Assembly: GCA_022432975.1 (NCBI GenBank)
Contig: CM039502.1
Coordinates: 17,369,453-17,433,452 of the forward strand
Reading direction: 5' to 3'
Origin: Begonia masoniana
Lineage: Eukaryota > Streptophyta > Magnoliopsida > Cucurbitales > Begoniaceae
DNA: 64,000 bases
Shown: positions 20,878-32,892 of the stretch, one piece after another
Layout of the letters: each line of letters starts with the position of its first letter
Numbering within the stretch: the first letter of the stretch is position 1
Notes under the pieces: generated by a model
Database searches by the model: none
The model's input: the letters and a program-made list of their open reading frames with translations, nothing else
What the model was told of the DNA's origin: nothing
Translations under genes and position numbers: made by a program

Positions 20878-22055
20878 ATGGGTAATATTAATGCAGTTCC
20901 TATGCTTGACGGAACCAACTATAAAGTCTGGAAAGAAAACGTTATGATTGATCTCGGGTGCATGGATCTTGACATTGCACTTAGGGTTGCACGCTTCCCA
21001 CCTCTTTCAGCATCAAGTACCCTTGATGATAAAAGGGAGCTGGAAAAGTAGGAGCGTTCGAATCATGTAAGTCTGATGATCATGAAGTGCGTCATTCCAA
21101 AAGCATTTCGGGGAAATATGTCGGAAGATACTGATGCCAAAACATTCCTCGATGAACTTGAGAAGCGTTTTGAGAAAAAATGAGAAGGCTGAGACAAGCA
21201 CGCTTTTAGCTAAGCTTGTCTCACTCAAGTATAATGAAAAAGGAGAATATCAGGGAGTACATAATGGAAATGTCTCATCTTATTTCAAGACGTAAGGAAT
21301 TTAAGTTAGAGCTGTCTGAAGACATGCTTGTTCACTTAGTCTTAATTTCTCTTCCTCCTCAGTTTAGGTAGTTTAAGATCAGTTATAACTGCCAGAAGGA
21401 TAAGTGGACGCTTAATGAACTAATATCTCATTGTGTTCAAGAAGAAGAGATGATAAAGCATGATCGGACAGAAAGTGCTCATTTGACATCATCTTCCAAG
21501 GACAAAGGAAACAAAAGGAAGAAGGAAGTTGTTGGTGCTCCTTCTCAGTCGAAACAAAAGAAGTCTAAGGGATTAAGTTGTTTCTTCTGTAATAGAGAAG
21601 GACATCAAAAGAAAGATTGTGCCAAGTATCACACATGATGTGTGAAGAATGGTACACTTCTCAACCTTGTTTGTTCTGAGGTTAATTTGGTTTCTTTATC
21701 TAGACATACGTGGTGGTTAAATTTGGGTGCTACTACTCACATTAGTATGTCTATGCAAGGTTGTTTGAGTTGCGGAAAGTCAAATGATGCTGAAAGATTC
21801 ATCTTTGTGGGTGATGGCAACTCAATTGAAGTTGAAGCTATCGGAGATTTTATATTATTGCTAAAATATGGAAAATTTTTGGATTCGAATGATACTTTTG
21901 TTGTACCGTCTTTTAGACGAAATTTAATTTCTATTTATGCATTTGACAAATTTGGTTATTTTTGTTCATTTGGAAATGGAAAATTCAGTTTATCATTAAA
22001 TTCAAATGTTACGGGTTATGGATTTTTATATGTTATGACAATCTATATATGGTAG
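20878..22055 (+). pseudogene. copia-A gag and protease region
   Basis: Starts MGNINAVPMLDGTNYKVWKE, typical of Copia gag (LDGTNYxxW). The CCHC knuckle is CFFCNREGHQKKDC near 21580-21620. The protease region near 21715 reads WWLNLGATTHIS where the family has WxLDSGAT, so the catalytic Asp is Asn and Ser is Leu. Stops occur at 21050, 21182 (with a frameshift), 21368 and 21637. Dead. Confidence 0.8.
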
Positions 22056-22272
22056 AAACTATAGCTTAATTTAATGAAACCTTGCATATTGATTCAAGAG
22101 GTACAAAATGTAAATTAACTAATAATGATTGAAAAGAATTGAAAAGCTTGTGTCAGACGAGATTTTGGGCCCTCTTGATATGACTGACTTCAAGGTTTGT
22201 GTTAGTTGTATTAAAAGAAAATAAACAAGTGTAAGGAGATTGGAAGCTAACCGAACATCAAAAATAATTTAA

Positions 22273-24760
22273 TTGATACATACAGATATTTGTGGACCTT
22301 TCCCAACGACATCTTGGAATGGTCAAAATTATTTCATATCATTCATTGACGATTGCTCGGGTTATAGCTACCTATATCTCATTCATGAGAAGTCACAATC
22401 TTTGGACATGTTCAAAGTTTTTAAAGCTGAGGTTGAAAATCAGCTTGATAAAAGGATTAAGATTGTCAGATCTGATCCTGGTGGTGAATACTATGGTCGG
22501 TATGACGAATCAGGTGAACAACGTCCATAACCGTTTGCTAAATACCTAGAGGAGTATGGTATTGTTCCTCAGTACACCATGCCGGGTTTGCCCAACATGA
22601 ATGGTGTTGCTGAAAGACGAAATAGAACGCTTAAAGACATGGTAGGGAGCATGATTTTTTATTCGACTTTACCATAATCCCTTTGGGGTGAAGCACTAAA
22701 GACAATAACTTATATCCTTAACATAGTACCTACTAAAGAGACGGCTAAAAAAACCTCATACGAGTGTTGGACGGGCCGAAAACCCGTTCTTAAACACTTA
22801 CACGTGTGAGGATGTCTAGCTGAGGCAAGGCTTTATAGGCCCAATGAAAAGAAACTAAACTCTAAGACTATTAGTTGTTATTTCGTAGGGTCCTGAACGG
22901 TCAAGGGGGTACAAATTTTACGATCCCACTGTAAAGACATTTTTTGAAAAGGAAAATGCCCGGTTTTTCGAGCATGTAGAGTTTGTAAGGGGAGATAAGG
23001 AAGACATTGTCTTTGAGGAGAAAATTGTTCCTTTTCATTTGGTTTCCCTTGATTTCGATCAAGTGGATAATGAAAAAGACAATGTTGAATCACTTCCTGA
23101 ACCTCTTCAGAAAGTCATTCCCGTAAAACAAACTCAACAGTCTCGAGAAAATATGTCATTACGGAGGTCCACTAGAGAGAGAAGAGATACGATTTCGGAT
23201 GATTACATCGTATTCCTACAAGAACATAAGAAACTCGGTGAGGTGGAAGATGACCATGTCACTTTCAATCAAGCCATTAAGAGTTCTGATTCTCAAAAGT
23301 GGACTGATACCATGAATAAGAAATTCAAGTCCATGAAGGATAATGACGTTTGAGATTTCGTCTCGTTACCTGCAGGTTTGAAACCCGTCAGTTGTAAATG
23401 GATTTTTAAATCTAAAAGGGATTCAAAAGGTAACATTGAGAAATTCAAAGAACGTCTTGTTGCTAGGGTCTTGCTCAAAGAGAAGGCATCGACTATAAGA
23501 ATTTTATCACTAGTATCTACGAAAGGTTCTTTTAGAGCTACATTAGATGGATATATAGACGGCGTTTCTCAATGGTGACATTGATGAAATGATCTATATG
23601 ATGCAACTCGAGTTCTTTGATTCGGATAAATTAAAAGATTTAGTTTACAAATTAAAGAAATCTATGTACAGGCTAAAATAAGCTTCCCGTCAATGGTATT
23701 ACAAATTTCATCAAGCAGTCACCTCAAATTTAGTGGGAATAAAATGATATTTCTGATTTTATATATCGAAGATATATTATTGGCATGCAACGATATAGGC
23801 TTATTGCACGACACCAATAAATGTCTTTTAAAGAAATTTGAAATAAAAGATCTTGGTGACGCATCTTTTGTATTAGGAATCCAAATATACCGAGATCGTT
23901 GTCGAGGTATACTTGGATTATCACAAAAGAGCTATATCGAGAAGGTTTTAAAAAGATTTGGTATGCAAGAATGCAAACTAGGACATATCCATGTTGGCAA
24001 AAGAGACAAAATAAATAAAAATCAATGCTCTCAAGTGATTCTGAAGTCAAAGAAATGCAAAATGTTCCATATGCTTCGGCTGTAGGAAGCTTAATGTATG
24101 CTCAAGTATGTACGCATCCGGATGTTACGTACATAGTTTGCATGTTAGGTAGATACTTGAGCAATCCTGGATTGGATCATTGGAACACTGTAAAAAGGGT
24201 ACTCGGATACTTACAGAGAACCAAAGAATGCATGCTCACATACAAGAAATCAGATCAGCTCGAGATCATTGGGTACACTGATTCTGATTTTGCTAGATGC
24301 TAAGATGACTTGAAGTCAACGTCAGACTATATTTTTCTCTTAGCTGGAGGAGCTATCTCCTGGAAGAGTGCCAAACAGGGTATTACGGCCTCTTTTACTA
24401 TGGCAGCTGAGTTTATAACATATTATTAAGCATCCAATCAGACATTATGGCTGAGTAACTTTGTCACGGGATTACGAATATCGAATAGTATTGAAAGACC
24501 ACTTTGGATTTTATGTGACAATCAGTCAGCTGTGATGTTTTCCAACAACAATAGGAGTTTTTTAAAGTCTAAGTTTGTAGACATCAAGTTACTTGTTGTG
24601 AAAGAATGAGTCGAGAGTGGTCAAATATCTATAGATCACATTGGAACAGATTTCATGGTTGCACGGATCCACTAACCAAGGGATTACGACCCAAGATCTT
24701 TCATGAGCATTTTGCTCATATGTAGGTTGTATCTCTTGGTGATATTGAGGTTTATTGGGA
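22273..24760 (+). pseudogene. copia-A integrase, reverse transcriptase and RNase H
   Basis: Integrase core: HTDICGPFPTTSWNGQNYFI, FIDDCSGYSYLY, RSDPGGEYYG, then GLPNMNGVAERRNRTL. RT: CKWIFKSKRDSKGNIEKFK, then a damaged middle, and LYIEDILLACNDIGLL where the catalytic YVDD is changed to YIED. RNase H: YASAVGSLMYAQVCTHPDV, GYTDSDFARC, ISWKSAKQ, LWILCDNQSAV. At least eight stops or shifts are seen between 22528 and 24610. Confidence 0.85.
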
Positions 24761-25177
24761 GTCTGTATTTTTTTTTATGTGATTGTATTCTATTGATATT
24801 TGTAATGAATATTTTGGTTACTGCAATATTCATTTTATGAGGTATTCATTCATTCACTCTGGTATTTGAGTTTTAATGATCTCAATAAAGTTTTGGTTGA
24901 GCCAGTTGAAAATAGGCATGTTAAATCACATTACATGTAATTTCCATACTACACATCCATATTTGATCTGTGTCATTTGATTATGTTGGTGTTTGTGATT
25001 ATTGATAGGTTTACTTACGATAATTGTGATGAAAGCTGCTTTGGTCCTGTATTTGATATAATTGATGGACGAGATTGTTTGAGTATACTTTGTTTAGATG
25101 ATAACAAAATTTGATATCATAAGGATAAAATTATAATGTATAATAGATTAATATATGATTTGATCCAAGTGAGAGAT

Positions 25178-25573
25178 TATTAGAATTATAAGGATTTATA
25201 ATTCTATTTGGACCTAAATTGTCAAATTATAAATTATACATTATGTTATCATCATGTTTAAGTCCACATTAAAGTGATTTAATATGATGTCAACAGACTT
25301 TGGAGTATATTCAATATTCAATGGTTATGGTCCCCAATTCACAATGGAATCCTTTGCATCCTTTGAACCGTCATTATTCTAGAGAGACATTAGAGAGGGT
25401 GCTTGTCGAATCGGAAGATCTACGTACCCGATTTACGGTATTTTGTATTCAGACAATGGATCCGGGTACATCCTTCTCACTTTGTTGATTTGCTTGTAGA
25501 ATTTTTAACATGAAGATTGAGAATTAAATTTTCGTTTATTTTATGAATTCAATAATTATAATTGAATCTAACA
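25178..25573 (+). repeat. copia-A 3' LTR
   Basis: Starts TATTAGAATTATAAGG after the purine stretch AAGTGAGAGAT and ends ATTGAATCTAACA, followed by target duplication TGCAG. Confidence 0.9.
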
Positions 25574-25578
25574 TGCAG

Positions 25579-28500
25579 GCCTTCCTCTGAAATCCTTGGC
25601 TATTCCCTTCAATGGAAGGAGCTACTTCTCATCAATCTCTCGAATGAAGAAGCTTCGTGCAAGAAAAAACCTACACAAAACTCCCATTTAATAGCACTTG
25701 GGGAGGAAGAAACACTAGTTTTTATGTAGATGTTAGTTCTTCATCATATAACTCTTAGAACATTGATTGGAACTATCACGACCCTATGATGATCCTGACA
25801 AAAACATCTGGTCAAATGACCCGATCCTCATAGAGAACCTGTCATTCGGCCCAAGGCTAAAATAAATTATTCAAAATCCAAAGTACGTAATGTTAAAGGC
25901 TCAGGTCCATGATGAAATTTTTATAAGAGAATAAAAATAATGTAATAAAAAGAAAGTACTGTGTATTAAACACAGAATAATTTACATGATGAAAAATTTA
26001 TACAGGTTGGGGCTTTAAAGAAAAAGGTACACAATAACTAAGATACGACCTAAAGAGAGATAGCGCAGAGGCTCGTTCTGCAACTATTGACGACCAGCCT
26101 TAGGATTTCCTAAAGGGAAGGGATCGTTGGGGTGAATTGACTAAGTGAGTAAGAGATAACATATAAATCGTAAATATCAAGATTAATGTCATGTAAGTAG
26201 TTTCAAAACTAATTAAAACATTTTTATTGATTTAATTATGTCTTGAATCGACGATAGAGCATACCATAAAACACGTTGTATACATCGACAACTATATAAA
26301 GAAAATAAGCTCATATAATCACTTATCATAAAACGGTGAACATTGAAAAAAGGAAGGCCGATCCTTTTGAATCAAACCACAAAAAGACGCAACCTACAGA
26401 CTGTAACACCTCATGAGCCCGGAGGAAGAATCGTGATCGCCATTTGAAGATTGAGCCACGCCGCATCAATAAACACTCAGGGCAAGTTTAGGATATCAGT
26501 GGCCAAGGAGCGCGTAAGCATCGCCCTACCACCATCATCATGCAAACCAACATCCTCACGCAGCAGAGGACGTACGGGAGTAACCCCAAGATACTTTAGC
26601 CCACCAATTTAAGCATCAGGGGGTTCAATATCTCAACAGTAAAAGTAACAATCTAGAAATACCATGGAAGATTAGTTAAAAAATATATATAACTAATATA
26701 GAAAACCGACATGTTGTCGAACAGTCTTCGTCAAGGTTCAATCATAGGTGGCAACCCACCCAAATAGAGCTTGAAAATAAATGCAATATTAGGCATATAA
26801 TATGAAATTCCTTATCTCAAGGACGACTATCGTTCTTATCAACAAGAGCTTCAACCTCCTCAGTGATCGTTTTGAAGTCTGACCAGTCGTCCATAAGAAA
26901 TACAAGAAAAAAATACCCTCATTAATTAAAAACAAAGAGAAAATAAAAATGCTGGAAATGGGTCCGGTTCGGCTCAGACTCGATTCGTTTTAACCGATTA
27001 CTCCAATTTCGTTCAGTTCAGATCAGACCGACTGATTCGGGTCAACCCACCAACTCAGTCCACCAGACCTTACTGGGTCAGGTTGGCCGACCCAACCTTT
27101 GGGCTAGGTCGTGCAAGGCTTGACCCATCGGGAAGATTGGGCTTGGACTTGGCCCACCAGGTGTGCTCGAAAAAGCCCGCAACGCCGCATAGTGTCGTCG
27201 GTGAAAATGCCATTTTCAGCCATTTTTCCTGACCATTCTCCCACATCACACTCCCAACAAGTTTCCTAACTCAAATATATCAAAATTGACAGTTGAATGA
27301 GGTTTTAAGGAAGAAAACACCAAAAACCTTAACGTTTGTTGGAAAAAACGAGGAGGAAACCATCTTATTGTGCAAAATATCTTCAAAAAGATTGAAAAGC
27401 TTCGCAAAGGAAACGATTTAAGACCAAATTCGTTGGATTTAGAGTTCGATTGGTTGATAGTTGCTCTCTTCTCCCTCTCGGTTTCTCTCTCCCTCTTTCA
27501 CTTTTTCTCTTTCTTCGAATGGCGTTCAGCCAAAAGAACACAAAAGAGAAAGTTCCCAACCCCTTTTGTTTTATTTACCCTTTTTAAAATACTAGTGGTT
27601 GGTATAATGATTGTATTTTTAAAGTTGTTTCACAAGACAAACAAAATATTCTTATTGAGTAATTAAATTGACAATTGTATTTAAGTAGTTAAGTGATTGG
27701 AGACGAGTGCAATAATAACTGTAGTACATCTAAGAACCTTGCTACTTAAGAATAAAAATAGGAAACAACTGCAACACATCTAAGAACAAAGGGGATGCAC
27801 GAAAATTAAATTAGAGAGAAAAAAAAAACAACATATAGGCTTCTTAACAAAGGCAGAAAAGACAATGAGAAAAGAAAAAGGAAGATCGCCACAAAACAAT
27901 AATCATATGAAGTAAAAAACTAAACAAATCTGACAAAACCTCTCACTCAAAACACATGCTATAAATCATAAGAAGATTCACGAAGTTTTCAAGCAATTGA
28001 GCGTTCTTGGAAACATGAAATTATCCACAAATTTGCAAAGGGGCAAAAATATAAGGATTATATTTCCTTTCTCTAAACTATTTCTTACCCCACGTGCAAC
28101 ATAAAATAGCACTGTACTTTGTTATTTGGCTTGTAACAAATAGCAAAATACCATCTCTTCAAATGGTAGCTAAATATGTTCGGTCACAGAAGAAATCAAT
28201 AACATCTAGGAATTGGATTACTCTGCAAATAAACATATAATAGAAATGATGTGCCATGCAAACCTATAACTAGGTCCCAAGCAAGGAGACTAACCAATTA
28301 TTATATTTCTCTTTATTTTTCAGTAGATGAGTTACAAAGTGCTTTAAACGAAGTTCCAAAACCAAAAGACATGAGCAATTCGAAACACTCACTAAAATAG
28401 GAACACGGTCAAGACACCTTGGAGATTATACCATCATTGATTTGAGGAGTGGAGGGTCGCTCAAATGGTTGCGAGAATCATGGAAGACGTGTGATTTATT

Positions 28501-29875
28501 ACTCATGCTTTTAGAGAAAGAAAATGACAATAAAGCTTAAGTTACATGCAATAATCAGTTTGCTAAAACTTAGCCAAATAGTTATTGACCGTTACAAAGG
28601 TCTTTATTAGCTTTTTATTTTGAATTTCGTAGCTTCTTTGTAAGGATATTAATATCCCTAGTTGTGGACCATCTTTGGTAGCTTGAATTTGAAAAATAAA
28701 AACTATTTGCTATCTTGCAAATTCCCTCACATTTCTCTCGGTTTCTCTAGCTGATTATGTGTGTTTTATTTAGTTTATTCATGAGAGTTGGACAAAGTGA
28801 CTTATAATTCATCTCTCATCACTTTTAGAGGTGATAATTTTTCGTGGAGTTGAAGAATCTCACAATTTATTAAGTTGGAGTGCTTCCTCAATCATTGGAG
28901 TGTAGCCCAAAAGTAGAAAGGTGTATTGGTACTAATCTGACTAGCTTGCACCTATTGGATCATATCTTTTTTGCCAGCGCGAATTTGGACTAAAATTTTA
29001 AGGGATTATTCCTTACTCACAAGTTGTGGAGATGCTAAATTTTTAGCTTAAAATTCGAAGAAACACGCCCTCTACAATGCACTCAAGTCATGCCTAAATC
29101 TGTGAAATCTTTACTTTTTGGTGGTGGTCTTTTAAGGAATCTTATTTTGATTTCACATCAAGAAACTCTTGAGAAAGATAACATTTGGATTTCAATTAAT
29201 TTATTTGTAATCGTAACGTTAAAACATTTGGTACAAAAAAGAACAAATAACCATTGTCGTATCTGATTTGTCACGCTAGATCTATTTTTGTCAATAATCT
29301 GTAAAAAAATCTATCTAGAATATTTTAACAATGTTAAACATATAATATATATCATCAATGATTTACAAAGATCACACCATAAGAGCGTCTTATGCACTAA
29401 CAAAACTAACAAACAAATAAGTCACAAGAAAAAAAAAACAAAAATTTTCAAAATAGAACATCAAAATAACCTAACAATAGAACAAAAAACAAACAATCAC
29501 TTTCAGAATTGTGTCGTCTCTTTCCACGTAATGTAGCAGGTGTTCAGCTTGAACTCTCAATTTTATGGTTGGTAACGAAGAGTAGGTCATTGGGACAATT
29601 GAAACTATAGGCGATAAAGGAACAAAGGTGTCAAATTCTTCAACAACAGCGAGTATCAAGAATCTCGAACTTTTATAGTTTTGAAAGTTTTTTGTCAATC
29701 TTTTTGTTAAAGTAGCGACAAGAGTATTTTGTGCATCACAGGATTTAATTACCTTTGTAACAATTTAAATTTTTTGAGAAAGTATGAACATATTAATTGT
29801 GCAACGAGAAAATGTGATAAATAAAGTTTAAAATAATAAAGAGTATTGAAAATAATAAAGAGTATGAACACTATC
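25579..29875. other. Gene-poor stretch, possible LTR remnants
   Basis: No host gene is recognised. LTR-like words occur (TATCACGACCCTATG near 25776, TGTAACACCTCATGAGCC at 26402) and a GGTTCGGCTCAGACTCG-type region lies near 26960-27210. I found no paired ends, target duplications or pol motifs. The open frames at 27370-27666 and 29288-29536 are AT-rich without family features. Confidence 0.4.
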
Positions 29876-32622
29876 TGAGTTAAATCACCATGTAAGGAGG
29901 CATTGCTAATGTCAAGCTGCTTTATATGCCACCCAAAGGAGACAGCTAATGAAAGAGTCAGTCGCACCGAGACAGGTTTTACAACAGGACTAAAGGTCTC
30001 TTCATAGTGTATGCCTTCGGTCTGATCATATCCTTTTACCACTAAACGGGCTTTATATTTGCTAATGGCACCATCAGAGTTAAGTTTCGTCTTAAAAACT
30101 CATTTACACTCAATGATTTTTGCCCTGGAGGGGAGAGACACCAAGATCCATCTATTAATATCATGTAGGGCGGAGATCTCCTCTTGCATGGATTTTAACC
30201 AATGTTGATGTTTGGATGCCTGGAGAAATGTTTTGGGTTCGATGGTAGTCTCAGCATAAAAGGCTTTGAGTCAAAAAATATCATCCTTGGCCGGGGTTCT
30301 CATAGGGTGGGTATTAACTGGAATGGGTATAGGTGGAGTCGGTTGAGGGATGAGAGATGAAGGTGATGAAGGAAGGAGTGAGGATTGATTTTGGGTAGTA
30401 TTTGTGGAAGGTGATGAAGTATCTTAGGAATGAGAGTTAGTAGGATGGATCGAAGAGGGGGAATGAAAGATGAGGGGTATGGATAGGGAGAAAGATGGGA
30501 ATGGTGAGCTGGAGTTTGAGATGGACGAGAAAGGAAACATGGACTCCACAAATGATACATGTAGAGAGATGTAAATTTTGTATGATTGAGGATCCAAACA
30601 GATATAACTTTTATGTTGAGAACTAATCCCTAAGAAGACACAAGGAAGAGAGCGAGCTTGTAGCTTATGTTTATTGAAGGGTCGGATAAAAGGAAAACAG
30701 AGGCAGCCAAAAACACGTAATGACGGATAATCTGGTATTTTATCAAACAGACACTCAAAAGGGGATTTATTTTGTAAAATAGGAGTAGGAAGTAAATTTA
30801 TGAAATTTGTTGCTATGGTAAAAGCATAAGGCCAAAAGTGTTGTGGAACAAAGGAATGAAATAGTAGTGCAAGACCGGTTTTCACTACATGACGATTTTT
30901 ACGTTTAACCCGACCATTTTGATTTAAAGTGTATGGACAAGAGATACGGTGATTAATTCCAATGGACTTAAACATGGTAGAGAGGGATTGGAATTCCCAA
31001 GGCCAAAAGTGTTGTGGAACTGAGGAATGAAATAGTAGTGCAAGACCGGTTTCCACTACATGACGATTTTTACGTTCAACCCGACCGTTTTGATTTGTAG
31101 TGTATGGCCAAGAGATACGGTGATGAATTCCAATAGAGTTAAACATGGTAGAGAGGGATTTGAATCTCCCCCCACTTCTCGATTGTACAATTTAGATATT
31201 TACTCCAAATTGAGCGAGAATAAATTTATGAAAATGAACAAAAGTATTGTAAACTTCGCTTTTTAATTTCAGAGTGAACAACTATATAAAATGAGTACAA
31301 TCATCCACAAAAAGAACAAAATATCGTGCACTAGTAATAGAGGTAACCAGTGATGGACTCCAAACATCAGTATGTATAATATCAAACGGAGAATTTGTAT
31401 GTGAACAAGAATTTGTAAAAGGTAACCGATGAGTCTTACTCATCGGGCAAGACACACAAAAGGGGAACGAATTTATTTTTGACAGTAGTATACTGGATGA
31501 TTGTCATGCTCGCTGTAGAACCAGAGAGGAAGGATGGCCTAATTAGTGATGCCAAAAAGAGGAGGAAGAAATGTCTGAGGAAGGCAACCGAGTATGGTAG
31601 GCTTGAACTGGCCGGACGAATGGGCACTGGTAAAGGCCATCAATGAGAGAACCCTGGAGGAGTGGCTTTTTGGATATCTGATCCTTGACACATAAAAAAT
31701 TATGATGAAATTCAATGAAGACCAAATTGTCTCGACTGAGTTTTTGGACACTGATAAGATTGTGAGATAAATGTGGAGTGTGACAAACTGTGTGCAAATT
31801 TAATGGGCGAGAGGGAGTTGAAATAGCAACTGAACCAAGATGAGTAATGGGTAGGAGAGTACCTTCGGCAGTGTCTACCTGCGAGGAACCAGAGTAAGGT
31901 TGAGGATGATGGATGATGTCCCCGTGTGGAGTGAGATGGTGCATAGCACCAGAATCCAGAATCCAGGGCATAGCGGAAGAGATGAATTTTGGTGTTGGTA
32001 GAAGACCGACGGATGAGGACATAGGGTGCTCGGCGCCGAAGGAGGGAGAAGAGGCATACAGGGCTTGGGGTTGGGCTTCTGAAGGATGGAAGAATGGAGG
32101 GTAAGGAAAGGGGGTTAGATAATTATACTAGGCTTGGGTCGGGTTAAAGTATTGATGGGTTTGGGGTTGGCTGAAAGGAGAACGGTTCTGGTTTAGATGT
32201 GGATGAGCCGGGCCGGGGGGTCGATAAGATACATTGAGCCGGTGATAACAAGCGATGACCAAATGACCTAGTTTCTGGCAAATTTGACACTTTGCCTTAA
32301 ACTTTGGTTGGGGAGAGCGCAAGGAGGTGGAGCCAGCACCAATAGGTTGAAAACCAGAGAGGTAGTTCTGTCAGAACTGAGCCGGCTGAGTAAAATGTGG
32401 ATTCCAGCCTTGGCAAACAGGATGAAGATGGGCAGCATTTGCTTGAAGTTGGTTCGGCAATGGAAGAGAGACAACCGAGTTCTGTTTTTCCAACCTAAAA
32501 TTGAAGCTTTGGAGTAGACTGTGTACCTCTTCCAGTGGGGGTTGGTTAGGTCGATTTGTAACAGAGACGACAAAGGCATTATATTCACTGCCAAGACCAT
32601 TCAAGAAATAGATCATTATGTC
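29876..32622 (-). pseudogene. copia-2 gag C-terminus, protease, integrase and RT start
   Basis: From high to low coordinates: the gag end with DIMIYFLNGLGSEYNAFVVS; CCHC knuckle CQICQKLGHLVIACYHR; protease PWILDSGAMHHLT (catalytic DSGA kept); GAG-pre-integrase block LLQGSLIDGLYQCP; integrase core with DDCTHF and QNGRVERKNRHVVET; RT start GYDQTEGIHYEETFSPVVKP and WHIKQLDISNASLHGDL, after which similarity stops. Stops and shifts are scattered through it. The integrase contains a 171-bp tandem duplication. Confidence 0.85.
30829..31170 (-). repeat. 171-bp in-frame tandem duplication within copia-2 integrase
   Basis: Two adjacent copies, 30829-30999 and 31000-31170, encode 57 residues each with the same motifs (SLSTMF.SIGI.HRIS ... 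QNGRV.RKNRHVV.TGLALLFHS). The catalytic Glu region is therefore present twice. The copies differ at several bases, so the duplication is not recent. Confidence 0.9.
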
Positions 32623-32879
32623 TGTTAACATATCTACTGTTTATGGTTGTATTTTATAGTGCAGTTTGTATTTATAGTTGCTTAGTTTAGTTACACATTT
32701 TTTTATTCTACCATATAATATATATGTAAACATCAGAACACAGGTTTTGAATCAATGAAATCATTTTCCTTCTGACAACTTTTCTTGCTTTTAACTCTCT
32801 TCTCTCTACCAGTCTCATCACCATTCTTCTTCATCTGCATATCAATCAACGGAGCTTCAAACCCACTAATTATTCAACG
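32623..32879 (+). repeat. copia-1 5' LTR
   Basis: TGTTAACATATCTACTG ... ATTATTCAACG. It has an AT-rich TATATATGTAAACATC stretch and is followed directly by the primer site. Confidence 0.9.
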
Positions 32880-32892
32880 TGGTATCATAGCC

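Larger units (their letters stand above)
19153..25573 (+). mobile_element. Full-length degenerate Ty1/Copia element (copia-A)
   Basis: The LTRs are 390 bp (19153-19542) and 396 bp (25178-25573), both beginning T[G/A][C/T]TAGAATTATAA and ending TAACA or CAACA. The target duplication TGCAG (19148-19152, 25574-25578) is intact. The primer site TGGTATTAGAGCC is at 19545-19557. Order gag, protease, integrase, RT, RNase H, the Copia order. Multiple stops and frameshifts make it non-autonomous. The LTRs differ at many positions and one lost its TG start, so the insertion is old. Confidence 0.9.
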
